This document shows, piece after piece, positions 37,806 to 45,772 of a stretch of 64,000 bases of DNA; within the stretch, counting starts at the first letter, position 1, and each line of letters starts with the position of its first letter. Source of the DNA: Alphaproteobacteria bacterium (GTDB lineage Bacteria; Pseudomonadota; Alphaproteobacteria; Caulobacterales; Maricaulaceae); assembly GCA_016124665.1 (NCBI GenBank), contig WGNH01000004.1:1-64000 (forward strand). Reading direction: 5' to 3'. The position numbers and the translations under genes are program-made. The notes below the pieces were generated by a model. That model had not been told where the DNA came from, did not search any database, and saw only the letters and a program-made list of their open reading frames with translations.

Positions 37806-40151
37806 TCAGCTGCATTTCGAAAAACCGCAGCTGGTGCAGGTGTTGCAGCCTTCCAGCTTCACGATCGACGGTTGATGACATTTGGGGCACATCAATCCCG
37901 AGGGCGGTGATGTGATCTCCGCCACCTCGGCCCGGCTGGCGGTGATCCGGTCCTCGTCTGGCAGGATTTTCACCTCTGGACCGCCGTCTGCCAGCGCGTT
38001 GAGATGGCGCTCGATGACACCGCCAATCACTGCCAGAAGACTTGGAGCATAGCGGCCATTGACAAAGGCACCGCCGTGCGGATCGAAGACCGCTCCGAGT
38101 TCCTCGGCGACGAATTTCACATTTCCGCCACGGCGGAAGACGGCCGAGATCATCCGCGTCAGCGCCAGTGTCCAAGCGTAGTGATCCATGTTTTTCGAGT
38201 TGATGAAAATCTCGAAGGGGCGGCGCAGCCGGACCGGTTCACCCGCATCATCAACGCCCTCCTCCACAATGTCGTTTATGGTCACATAGATGGCATGTTC
38301 GCTGTGCGGCCAGCGGATCTTGTAAGTCTGTCCGGGCAATTCCTCGGGCCGGGGGGCGACAGCGGCGGACTCCTCCGCAGCAACGGTTTTCTCCTCCGCC
38401 GGCGGTGGGGCCGGCTTGGACAGAACCGCACCCGTCGTGTCATTCGGCCGGTAGGTGGTGCAACCCTTGCAGCCCTGATCATAAGCCAGACGGTAGACAT
38501 CCTTGAACGCGTCGAAATCGATGTCGTGCGGCAGATTGATGGTCTTGCTGATCGAGCTGTCGATCCATTCTTGCGCCGCGGCCTGCATGATGACGTGTTC
38601 GCGCGGGGTGAGGCCATCGGCTTCCACAAAATAGTCCGGCAGTTCGGCGTCGCTGCCGAACATCTCGCGGAAGACCAGATAGGCATAGTCCTGGACTTCC
38701 TCGTCAACATGGGTTCCGTCTGTCTGCCGGACCCTCCGGCTGAACGTGTAGCCAAACACCGGTTCAACGCCGCCACTGGTATTGTTCGCCAACAATGAGA
38801 TTGTCCCGGTGGGCGCGATCGATGTCAGATGGCTGTTGCGGATACCGTGCTCGGCGATCAGCGCCTGCACATCTGCATCCAGCGCCTGGACCATCGGTGA
38901 CTTGAGGTAGTGTTCGGCTTCATAAAGAGGGAAGGCTCCCTTTTCCGACGCCAGCGTCGCGCTGGTGCGGTAAGCCTCGTTCGTGATCGCGCCCAGCCAC
39001 GCCCCGACCGCCTCCACAGCTTCCGGTGACCCGTAGCGGATTCCGCTCATGATCAGGGCGTCGCCCAGCCCGGTCACGCCGAGCCCGAGCCGCCGCTTGT
39101 TGACGGCTTCCTCTTTCTGTTTGCGGAGCGGAAAATTGCTGACATCGATGACATTGTCCATCATCCGCACGGCCGTCGCCACGCAGGACCTGACGGCATC
39201 CAGATCGAGATGGGCGGATGGGCTGAATGGCTCGGCAATGAAGCGGCCCAGATTGACCGACCCCAGCAGGCAGGCGCCATAGGGCGGCAAGGGCTGTTCG
39301 CCACAGGGGTTTGTCGCCGCAATCTCTTCCAGCCAGGCAAGATTGTTTGACCGGTTGATGCGGTCGATGAAGATCACGCCCGGTTCCGCGAAATCATAGG
39401 TCGCCCGCATGATCGAATCCCACAGATCACGCGCGCGGATGGCGTCATAAACCGTGCCATCAAAGTGAAGCGGCCAGTCTGCATCCTCGTCAACGGCGTC
39501 GATCAGGGCATCGCTGACAAGGACGGAGAGATTGAACATCCGCAGGCGGTCGCGGTCGCGCTTGGCCTCGATAAAGGACAGGATGTCGGGATGATGATCC
39601 CGCATCACCCCCATCATGGCACCGCGGCGTGAGCCGGCACTCATGATCGTCCGGCACATCGCGTCCCAGACGTCCATAAAGCTCAAAGGACCGCTGGCAT
39701 CGGCATCCACACCGGCCACCCGGCTGCCTTTCGGCCGGATTGTCGAGAAGTCATAGCCGATCCCGCCGCCCTGCTGCATGGTCAGAGCGGCTTCCTTGAG
39801 CATGTCGAAAATGCCGCTCAGACTGTCGGGGATGGTCCCCATGACGAAGCAGTTGAACAGCGTCACATTGCGGCCGGTTCCGGCACCGGACAGGATGCGT
39901 CCGGCAGGAAGGAAGCGGAAATCATCCAGCGCGTGCCGGAAGTGCCGTTGCCAATGACCGGCCTTCTTGCCTTCGCAGCGCGATAGCGCCCGGGCAATCC
40001 GGTCCCATGTATCTTCGATCGTCTCGTCGGAACGCGCATGATCCGCACTATTGAAGCGGTATTTCATGTCCCAGATATCGGTGGAGATTTTCTGCAGGGG
40101 GATCACGGAATCCTCGATTGATCTCTGCCAGTCCGCTTGCGCCGAATCCAT
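37806..40151 (-). CDS. nrdJ: Adenosylcobalamin-dependent (class II) ribonucleotide reductase
   Basis: 781 residues. GRILSGAGTGRNVTLFNCF and MQQGGGIGYDFSTIRP are in the N-terminal third. The active-site NPCGEQPLPPYGACLLGSVN and the SIAPTGTISLLANNTSGGVEP loop are intact. A C-terminal zinc-ribbon-like tail (CPKCHQPSIVKLEGCNTCTSCGF) ends with a Cys pair. It makes deoxynucleotides using B12, without oxygen. Start at the ATG at 40151. Two NrdR boxes precede it. Confidence 0.96.
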   Translation of the reverse strand: MDSAQADWQRSIEDSVIPLQKISTDIWDMKYRFNSADHARSDETIEDTWDRIARALSRCEGKKAGHWQRHFRHALDDFRFLPAGRILSGAGTGRNVTLFNCFVMGTIPDSLSGIFDMLKEAALTMQQGGGIGYDFSTIRPKGSRVAGVDADASGPLSFMDVWDAMCRTIMSAGSRRGAMMGVMRDHHPDILSFIEAKRDRDRLRMFNLSVLVSDALIDAVDEDADWPLHFDGTVYDAIRARDLWDSIMRATYDFAEPGVIFIDRINRSNNLAWLEEIAATNPCGEQPLPPYGACLLGSVNLGRFIAEPFSPSAHLDLDAVRSCVATAVRMMDNVIDVSNFPLRKQKEEAVNKRRLGLGVTGLGDALIMSGIRYGSPEAVEAVGAWLGAITNEAYRTSATLASEKGAFPLYEAEHYLKSPMVQALDADVQALIAEHGIRNSHLTSIAPTGTISLLANNTSGGVEPVFGYTFSRRVRQTDGTHVDEEVQDYAYLVFREMFGSDAELPDYFVEADGLTPREHVIMQAAAQEWIDSSISKTINLPHDIDFDAFKDVYRLAYDQGCKGCTTYRPNDTTGAVLSKPAPPPAEEKTVAAEESAAVAPRPEELPGQTYKIRWPHSEHAIYVTINDIVEEGVDDAGEPVRLRRPFEIFINSKNMDHYAWTLALTRMISAVFRRGGNVKFVAEELGAVFDPHGGAFVNGRYAPSLLAVIGGVIERHLNALADGGPEVKILPDEDRITASRAEVAEITSPPSGLMCPKCHQPSIVKLEGCNTCTSCGFSKCS

Positions 40152-40167
40152 TTGCCCGCCCTCAATT

Positions 40168-40183
40168 GCACGACATATTGTGG
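40168..40183. promoter_or_regulatory. NrdR box 1 of nrdJ
   Basis: 16-bp site matching 12 of 16 positions of the NrdR consensus acaCwAtATaTwGtgt. It lies 17-32 bp upstream of the nrdJ ATG and is paired with a second box exactly 31 bp away. NrdR-ATP/dATP represses nrd operons through tandem boxes about three helical turns apart. Confidence 0.7.
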
Positions 40184-40198
40184 TGCTGGTTTCAAAAC

Positions 40199-40214
40199 AG
40201 GCTACATATTGTGC
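40199..40214. promoter_or_regulatory. NrdR box 2 of nrdJ
   Basis: Second 16-bp site, sharing ACATATTGTG with box 1 and also matching 12 of 16 consensus positions. The start-to-start distance of 31 bp is the usual NrdR spacing. Both boxes lie between the decarboxylase terminator and nrdJ, where the promoter must be. Confidence 0.7.
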
Positions 40215-40225
40215 CTTTTGGCTAA

Positions 40226-40256
40226 AGCCGTCATCGCGGCGGCTTGCCGCGCGGCT
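40226..40256 (-). terminator. Terminator hairpin after decarboxylase gene
   Basis: Read on the minus strand, an outer AGCCG/CGGCT stem and an inner CGCGGC/GCCGCG stem (5-nt loop, 4-nt bulge) are followed by TTTA. It lies 32 bp past the decarboxylase stop and separates it from nrdJ. Confidence 0.5.
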
Positions 40257-40277
40257 CCAGGACGCACCCGGAATGAC

Positions 40278-40291
40278 TTGACATTTATCAA
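40278..40291. promoter_or_regulatory. FNR/Dnr-type box upstream of nrdJ
   Basis: TTGAC-ATTT-ATCAA has one mismatch to TTGAT-N4-ATCAA. It overlaps the decarboxylase stop codon and lies ~133 bp before the nrdJ ATG, beyond the terminator hairpin. Distance makes direct class II activation unlikely; a distal role or chance are both possible. Confidence 0.4.
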
Positions 40292-42033
40292 TTTATATGG
40301 ACCTGGAGCCGGGCTATGAATTGCGGCATCAGAGTGGCCCGGATTTTTTTGTTGCGCCAGAACGGGTTCATGAAAACACAGCGCAGGAGCACCAGCGAAT
40401 CCGTGTCGCATTCCCCCCCGTACCGGCCGACATGCGCGTTAATCAATTCGCCGTAATTTTCCCGCGACAGAACCGTTTTTGAAACCGAGAACTCGGGATC
40501 GGCAGCGAAACCCTGGAACGCTTTTGCGGTTCGGGCGTTGGAATCGCTCAGGCGTTCGCCGTGCCGGGCGAGAGAGAAACACAGAATGTTGGAATCAGCC
40601 GGCTCGAGGATACGGACCAGCTCCTCGCCCGCTTCCAGGGCTTCCGAGAAAAACCGGCGGCTTTCAATCGTGCCCGCCATGATCCCGCCAAAGCGGTCCG
40701 GCCCGAATGTCAGCGTTTTCCCGGTGAGCCAGATGGCCGCCGCTCCGACGCCGCTGCGTGACCCTTCCAGCGTCATCATCCACCGGTCATTGGACGCCGC
40801 ACGGTCAATATAGGGCGCGGCAAAGGTCGAATTGGCATAATTGGACCTGTCGCGGACGAGAAAGGCTCCGCAGGCATAGGGCACATAGCCCAGCTTGTGG
40901 GGATCCAGGGTCACCGAATTGACACGCCGGATTGCGGCCAGCGCACGGCGGCCATGTGTCTCAAGCACAGGCTCTCCCTCGCCCCCGAGCATCGCGCACA
41001 GAAACCCGCCCCAGGCCGCATCGACATGGTGCCAGATATCCACACCGGATACCCTCCAGCCCTCCAGCTCGTCGCAGACCGCATCAACCGGGTCAATCTC
41101 GCCGGCTTCCGTTGTCCCGGCGACACTCACCACGGCGAGCACGGGCCGTCCTGCTGCGTGCGCCCGGTGAATGGCTGCCCTCAGGGCCGGGATGCTGAGC
41201 CGTCCCTGCGCATCCAGCGCAATCGGCCAGAAGGCCTCTTCGCCCAGCCCGAACACATTGGCCGCTTTGAGCCATGAAAAATGCTTGTTGCCTGGAACCA
41301 GCAGCACCGGGCCCCGCCATTCGCGCCCCGCTGCGGCACCGACGCGCGCCGCAATTTCGAACGGATTGCCCAGAACACTGCTGGCGGCGCGAAGGTCGGA
41401 TTCCGCAATCGAATGCGCGGCGGCGAGTTGCGTGTATTTTTCCCATCCCATATGCGCCGCCCCGGCCGGATCGAGGGGCTGTCCCGTTGTCTCCGCAACA
41501 CACAGCCCCATGGCCAGGAAATGGTCCATCCGGTAGCGGGCGCGCCACACGCTCTCGAAATTCGCCAGCGTTCCGCCGCTGGTGAAATGCCCCTGGGCCT
41601 GTGACGGATCAAATCCGATCATCGAGGCCAGCATGGCAATGGCCTCGTCTTCGACCCCGCCGCTGACCCGCGACACATCGCGTGACGTGTTGTTGGGATT
41701 GTGAAGCAGGGTCGCAAAATGCCCCAACAGCGCCGGTATCGACAACTCGGACACCATGTGGCCGATATAGCGGGGCGTGTATTTCGGCACTTCACCGGTC
41801 ATCAGAACGCCGAGCTCGTGCACTTTCTGCGAAATGAGCTCCCGCTCGGCCAGAAAACCGGCCGTCACCCGCATGTCCTGTGGAATCGGCGAAGGATCCG
41901 AGCCGAACAGCGCCCGCCGCCAGTTGAACCACTGGTCAAGAATGGACTGGAATTCCGCGCGGAACCAGGCGGCATTCTCGGATTTGGGTCCGAGAAAATA
42001 GGCGCTTTCATTCCAGGTATTTCGTGTGGACAC
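40288..42033 (-). CDS. PLP-dependent amino-acid decarboxylase (group II)
   Basis: 581 residues from a GTG at 42033 with an excellent AAGGAG site 6 bp upstream. It is a group II PLP decarboxylase of the glutamate/tyrosine/aspartate type. GHFTSGGTLANFESVWRAR binds the PLP phosphate, VDIWHHVDAAWGGFL has the PLP-pairing Asp, and SVTLDPHKLGYVPYACG carries the Schiff-base Lys. Substrate unknown; archaeal-type TyrDC/MfnA and some aspartate decarboxylases are relatives. Decarboxylation consumes protons, which could serve acid or anaerobic adaptation, but that is inference. It ends in its own terminator. Confidence 0.85.
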   Translation of the reverse strand: MSTRNTWNESAYFLGPKSENAAWFRAEFQSILDQWFNWRRALFGSDPSPIPQDMRVTAGFLAERELISQKVHELGVLMTGEVPKYTPRYIGHMVSELSIPALLGHFATLLHNPNNTSRDVSRVSGGVEDEAIAMLASMIGFDPSQAQGHFTSGGTLANFESVWRARYRMDHFLAMGLCVAETTGQPLDPAGAAHMGWEKYTQLAAAHSIAESDLRAASSVLGNPFEIAARVGAAAGREWRGPVLLVPGNKHFSWLKAANVFGLGEEAFWPIALDAQGRLSIPALRAAIHRAHAAGRPVLAVVSVAGTTEAGEIDPVDAVCDELEGWRVSGVDIWHHVDAAWGGFLCAMLGGEGEPVLETHGRRALAAIRRVNSVTLDPHKLGYVPYACGAFLVRDRSNYANSTFAAPYIDRAASNDRWMMTLEGSRSGVGAAAIWLTGKTLTFGPDRFGGIMAGTIESRRFFSEALEAGEELVRILEPADSNILCFSLARHGERLSDSNARTAKAFQGFAADPEFSVSKTVLSRENYGELINAHVGRYGGECDTDSLVLLRCVFMNPFWRNKKIRATLMPQFIARLQVHIN

Positions 42034-42134
42034 GATTTTCTCCTTCAGGAAGCCGCAGCAATTTGCTCCCGTAAATCAAAGCTGAGGCTGAACATCTCCA
42101 GACGGCTGGCCCGCCTGCCCTGTCCGCCGGATTT

Positions 42135-43310
42135 TCAGATCGCCGGACGGCTCAACATCGAGGTGATCGCCATCCTGGCCGGCGGAAAACGCTTCCCGGC
42201 CTCCAGAACCAGCTTCCGGGCCAGCTTCGTCACCGCTGTTTCCGCTGTATAAAGCTGCACCAGTTTTTGCGTCGCTTCGTATAGCGGGCGCGTCCTCAAA
42301 CGGTGTTCGGCTTCATACGCCAGTAACAGCTTGCGGGCCCGGAAATCACGGCCATTCCGGGCCGCGCTTGTCACCCGCCGGGCCAGAGCTTCCGCGCCCG
42401 TAACACAGAAATTATAACCATGGGCCGTCACCGGATGCATGCCGACCGCAGCATCACCGACGAGGGCAAATCCGTCTCCGGCGAAACGGTTGGCATACAC
42501 CCCGACAAGCGGATAGGCCGTCCGCTCGCTGTCCAGCGTCATATCGCCCAGCAGGCCACCAAGCTTTTCACCAATGGACCGGGCATAATCATTCGCAGAC
42601 ATGTTCATCCATTCGCGAGCAAGATGATGCGGCAGGGTCAGGACGATCGACGAGGCCTGACCGTTCAGTGGCAGTATGGCCAGGGTCGCTCCATAAAAGA
42701 AGCACTCCCACGAAACCTGGTCGTGGCTGCGCGTGTGCGTCATCCGTGCGACAATCATGGTCTGACCGAAATCATGCATGGAAGCGGCAATACCGCATTG
42801 TCTGCGGGCGGGTGAAAACCGTGTGTCCGCCGCCACCACAAGCGCGGCAGAAAGGCAGCGTCCATCTTCCAGATGCACTAGACTGCGCACGGCCCCGGGG
42901 GTCACATCCACCACCGGGCACCCGTCCATCAACGTCAGGTCCGGTGTCTGCCGAGCCGCCGCAAAGGCAGCTCTGCGGATGACATGATTGGACACAAGAC
43001 GGCCAATAGGCTGCCGGTTGCGTGGCCTTTGATCGAAGTCGAGAGAGGCCGGTGCATGACCATCGAGCACCCGCGCGGCCCGGATCGGAGATACCTCGCT
43101 GCCGGCAATCCGCTGCCAGATCCCGTAGCGGTCCATAATGTCGATCGTTCGCTGCGACAGGGCAATTTCACGACCGTCATATTGCGGAGAGTCGAGCGCT
43201 GCCCGGTCCTGTTTTTCAATCATCGCAATCCGCAGCCCCGACTGGCGGAGACCGGCTGCGAAAGTGCAGCCTGCCGGGCCAGCGCCGATAACAATCACGT
43301 CATAGTCCAT
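42135..43310 (-). CDS. ubiM: UbiM-like FAD monooxygenase (ubiquinone biosynthesis)
   Basis: 391 residues from the ATG at 43310. YDVIVIGAGPAGCTFAAGLR is the dinucleotide-binding motif, and FAGDGFALVGDAAVGMHPV is the second FAD motif of the UbiH/COQ6 family. YDGREIALSQRTIDIMDRYG fits UbiH/F proteins, and the C-terminal half resembles UbiM, which hydroxylates demethoxyubiquinol. It needs O2. It is divergent from the O2-independent hemN. The subfamily call (UbiM rather than UbiH/F/L) is tentative. Confidence 0.75.
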   Translation of the reverse strand: MDYDVIVIGAGPAGCTFAAGLRQSGLRIAMIEKQDRAALDSPQYDGREIALSQRTIDIMDRYGIWQRIAGSEVSPIRAARVLDGHAPASLDFDQRPRNRQPIGRLVSNHVIRRAAFAAARQTPDLTLMDGCPVVDVTPGAVRSLVHLEDGRCLSAALVVAADTRFSPARRQCGIAASMHDFGQTMIVARMTHTRSHDQVSWECFFYGATLAILPLNGQASSIVLTLPHHLAREWMNMSANDYARSIGEKLGGLLGDMTLDSERTAYPLVGVYANRFAGDGFALVGDAAVGMHPVTAHGYNFCVTGAEALARRVTSAARNGRDFRARKLLLAYEAEHRLRTRPLYEATQKLVQLYTAETAVTKLARKLVLEAGKRFPPARMAITSMLSRPAI

Positions 43311-43405
43311 AAAAACATCCCTCCGCCGCATCTGTGGAGGCCGCCTGCGGCACCATGCCACCTTCTGATACGGCCGCCTTCTGATATGCGTTATCCGGAC
43401 AAGAA

Positions 43406-43419
43406 TTGATTATTGTCAA
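43406..43419. promoter_or_regulatory. FNR/Dnr-type box between ubiM and hemN
   Basis: TTGAT-TATT-GTCAA has one mismatch to the consensus. The centre is ~38 bp before the hemN ATG at 43451 and ~102 bp before the ubiM ATG at 43310. hemN is a classic FNR/Dnr target in alphaproteobacteria. Confidence 0.7.
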
Positions 43420-43450
43420 TGCGCATATCCGCACACCCCGGGACGCTTTC

Positions 43451-44794
43451 ATGACACTTTCATCCACCCAGCTCGCCTATGCCGGGCGAAACACGCCCCG
43501 CTACACCAGCTATCCGACGGCGCCACATTTCCATGACGGTGTGAATGCTGATGTCTATGCGGCCTGGCTCGGCACACAGGATCCGGAACAGTCCGCTTCG
43601 CTCTATCTGCATATCCCCTATTGCCGGGAAATGTGCTGGTATTGCGGATGCTCCACACGGGCAACACAGCGCGATGAACCCGTCGCCGCCTATGTGAAAA
43701 CCCTGCTCCGGGAAATCGATCTGACCGCCAGCCTTCTGCCCCGCAAGCCGTGCGTAAACCATATCCATTTTGGCGGCGGAACGCCCACCATTCTGACACA
43801 GGACCAGTTCACAGCGGTGATGGTCCGGCTGCGCGAACATTTCAGTGTGGCGGAATCCGCCGAGATCGCCATAGAAATCGACCCGCGCATCTTCACCCGC
43901 GCCATGGCCGGGCACCTGGCGGCGAACGGCATCAACCGCGCCAGCATCGGCGTCCAGACGCTCGATCCCGGCGTTCAGGCAAAGATCAACCGCATCCAGC
44001 CCCTGCCGGTGGTCGCAGACACCGTCAACCATCTCCGGTCGGCCGGGATCGCCAATATCAGTTTCGACCTTCTCTACGGGCTTCCCGGACAGACGCTCAA
44101 CAGCTGTCTCGAAACGCTGGAGGCCGCCCTGACGCTGAAGCCCGACCGCCTGTCCGTATTCGGCTATGCGCACGTCCCCCACATGAAGCGCCATCAGAAA
44201 CTGATCCGGACAGACGATCTGCCCGGACCCGAAGCGCGGGTCGAACAGGCCATGGCAATCGCTGCGGCGGCAGAGCCGGCCGGATACCGGCCGGTCGGGA
44301 TCGACCACTATGTACGCGATGGGGATGAGATGGACCGGCTGGCCAGGGATGGGAAAGTGCGGCGCAACTTCCAGGGCTATACCACGGATCAGGCCGGCTT
44401 CCTGATTGGTCTCGGGGCCTCGGCGATCAGCAAGCTCGACGCCGGCTACGCCCAGAATACACCGGATGTGAGAGCCTGGTCAGAAGCGATCGGGGCCGGC
44501 AGGCCCGCCACGGCGCGCGGCATCGCCCTGACCGCAGAAGACCGGCTGCGCGGGGAGATCATTGAGCGGTTGATGTGCGAACTGGAAGTCGATGTCGAGG
44601 CTGTGGCAGCCTGCTTTGAAGCCCGGTTGGACCTTCCGGCAATGGCGGATCTCGAAGCCGACGGCATCATCCGCAGGGACGGCTCGCACATCGCTCTGGC
44701 CGAAGACTGCCGCCTGCTGGCCCGGATCGTGGCCGCCCGCTTCGATGACCGCTTGCCTCAGGGCACAGCGGTCCGTCATTCCGTCAGCGTCTGA
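43451..44794 (+). CDS. hemN: Oxygen-independent coproporphyrinogen III oxidase
   Basis: 447 residues from the ATG at 43451 (MTLSSTQLAYAG). The radical-SAM motif is YLHIPYCREMCWYCGC. HFGGGTPTIL, RASIGVQTLDPGVQAKINR and DLLYGLPGQT follow in order. The C-terminal HemN domain is present (GIDHYVRDGDEM, NFQGYTTDQAGFLIGLGASAIS split over two blocks). It makes protoporphyrinogen IX when O2 is scarce, supplying heme for NarI and other cytochromes. Confidence 0.97.
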   Translation: MTLSSTQLAYAGRNTPRYTSYPTAPHFHDGVNADVYAAWLGTQDPEQSASLYLHIPYCREMCWYCGCSTRATQRDEPVAAYVKTLLREIDLTASLLPRKPCVNHIHFGGGTPTILTQDQFTAVMVRLREHFSVAESAEIAIEIDPRIFTRAMAGHLAANGINRASIGVQTLDPGVQAKINRIQPLPVVADTVNHLRSAGIANISFDLLYGLPGQTLNSCLETLEAALTLKPDRLSVFGYAHVPHMKRHQKLIRTDDLPGPEARVEQAMAIAAAAEPAGYRPVGIDHYVRDGDEMDRLARDGKVRRNFQGYTTDQAGFLIGLGASAISKLDAGYAQNTPDVRAWSEAIGAGRPATARGIALTAEDRLRGEIIERLMCELEVDVEAVAACFEARLDLPAMADLEADGIIRRDGSHIALAEDCRLLARIVAARFDDRLPQGTAVRHSVSV

Positions 44795-45145
44795 GGGTCC
44801 GGTGCCGCAGGCTTGTTATCCCCTGATCGGGGGAGAGCAAAGTCGGTCAATCCGGACCATGCTCCTCACCTGTTGCCGGGTGCAGCCGGGACGGTACCGG
44901 CAGGCGCCCTCTATGGAGCGAGGCCATGAACACGATCTGCAACCATCTCCCCGATCTGATTTTCGGAGCTGTCAGCATCATCCTTTTGGTCGTCTTGGCG
45001 GTCTTTGCCCCTGACAGTCTGATTCTGGCGGGTCCGTCAGGCCGGTGATAATCTTCCTCCGGAAAGCATGGGCATATGGCAAAACCGCAGCCCGGTGGCC
45101 GGCTCCGCCAGACTTCGGGCCGGATCGGAGAGGAAAACAGAAGCG
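44795..45145 (+). other. Leader region with structured RNA potential and a small ORF
   Basis: 351 bp between hemN and the response regulator. GGTCCGG (44796-44802) pairs perfectly with CCGGACC (44852-44858), enclosing TCCCC/GGGGA (44819-44834). A further TGCCGG/CCGGCA pair follows around 44875-44902. It could be a terminator-like or regulatory RNA. The small membrane ORF at 44926-45048 is listed separately. Confidence 0.4.
44926..45048 (+). CDS. Small single-pass membrane protein (40 residues)
   Basis: The ATG at 44926 has GGAGCGAGG directly upstream, a strong ribosome site. The 40-residue product (begins MNTICNHLPDLIFGAVSI, then ILLVVLAVF, ends AGPSGR) has one clear membrane helix and a short tail. 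No family recognised. It lies between hemN and the response regulator, on the same strand. Its size puts it below usual gene-calling cut-offs. Confidence 0.5.
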   Translation: MNTICNHLPDLIFGAVSIILLVVLAVFAPDSLILAGPSGR

Positions 45146-45772
45146 ATGACGCGCGTATTGATCGTCGAGGACATTGCGGATGTACGCGCTTGGCTGTCTG
45201 ACGTCATGATCAGCGCCTGTCCGGACGCACGGATCGAAACCGCCGCCGACACTCGGTCTGCCCGCGCCCGCCTGGGCCGCGAGCCCTACGATCTCGCACT
45301 TGTGGATCTTGGCTTGCCGGACGGGTCGGGCTTTGATGTGCTTCGGGCGATCAAGGCAGAAAGCCCGGGAACACTCTGTGTTGTCGCGACCATACTGGGC
45401 GATGATGCCTCCATAGTCGGGGCACTCGCGGCCGGCGCAGATGGTTATTTGCTGAAAGACCAGCCGGGTGATCTTCTGGCCCGCCATATTCGCCAGATTC
45501 TCGACGGGCTGCCCGCGCTGTCACCGTCGATTGCACGCCGCATCATGGATCACTTCCGCAAGACCGGCCCGGCGGCACCGGATGCGGAATTGACCAGCCG
45601 CGAGCGCGACGTGCTCGCACAGATCGGACGCGGTCTGCGAAACCATGAAGCCGCGGCCGCGCTCGGTATCAGCGAGCACACCGTCGCCGCCCACATCAAG
45701 TCTGTTTACCGGAAACTCGACATCTCGTCGCGCGCGGAAGCCGCCTGGCATGCCGCCCGCCTGGGACTTTAG
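45146..45772 (+). CDS. NarL/FixJ-type response regulator
   Basis: 208 residues from the ATG at 45146. Receiver domain: acidic E8/D9, phospho-acceptor D54 in LALVDLGLPDGSG, and the Lys of GADGYLLKDQPG. LuxR-type HTH: ELTSRERDVLAQIGRGL and EAAAALGISEHTVAAHIKSV. It probably partners the histidine kinase encoded convergently next to it, the two stops overlapping by 4 bp. Target genes unknown; proximity to nar genes makes nitrate control possible but unproven. Confidence 0.93.
   Translation: MTRVLIVEDIADVRAWLSDVMISACPDARIETAADTRSARARLGREPYDLALVDLGLPDGSGFDVLRAIKAESPGTLCVVATILGDDASIVGALAAGADGYLLKDQPGDLLARHIRQILDGLPALSPSIARRIMDHFRKTGPAAPDAELTSRERDVLAQIGRGLRNHEAAAALGISEHTVAAHIKSVYRKLDISSRAEAAWHAARLGL

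Noticed and set aside
44796-44905. Cobalamin riboswitch
   Set aside because: Only a loose resemblance to the 3' motif; the conserved core and the order of boxes are not met, and no B12 gene follows. Reported only as a structured leader.
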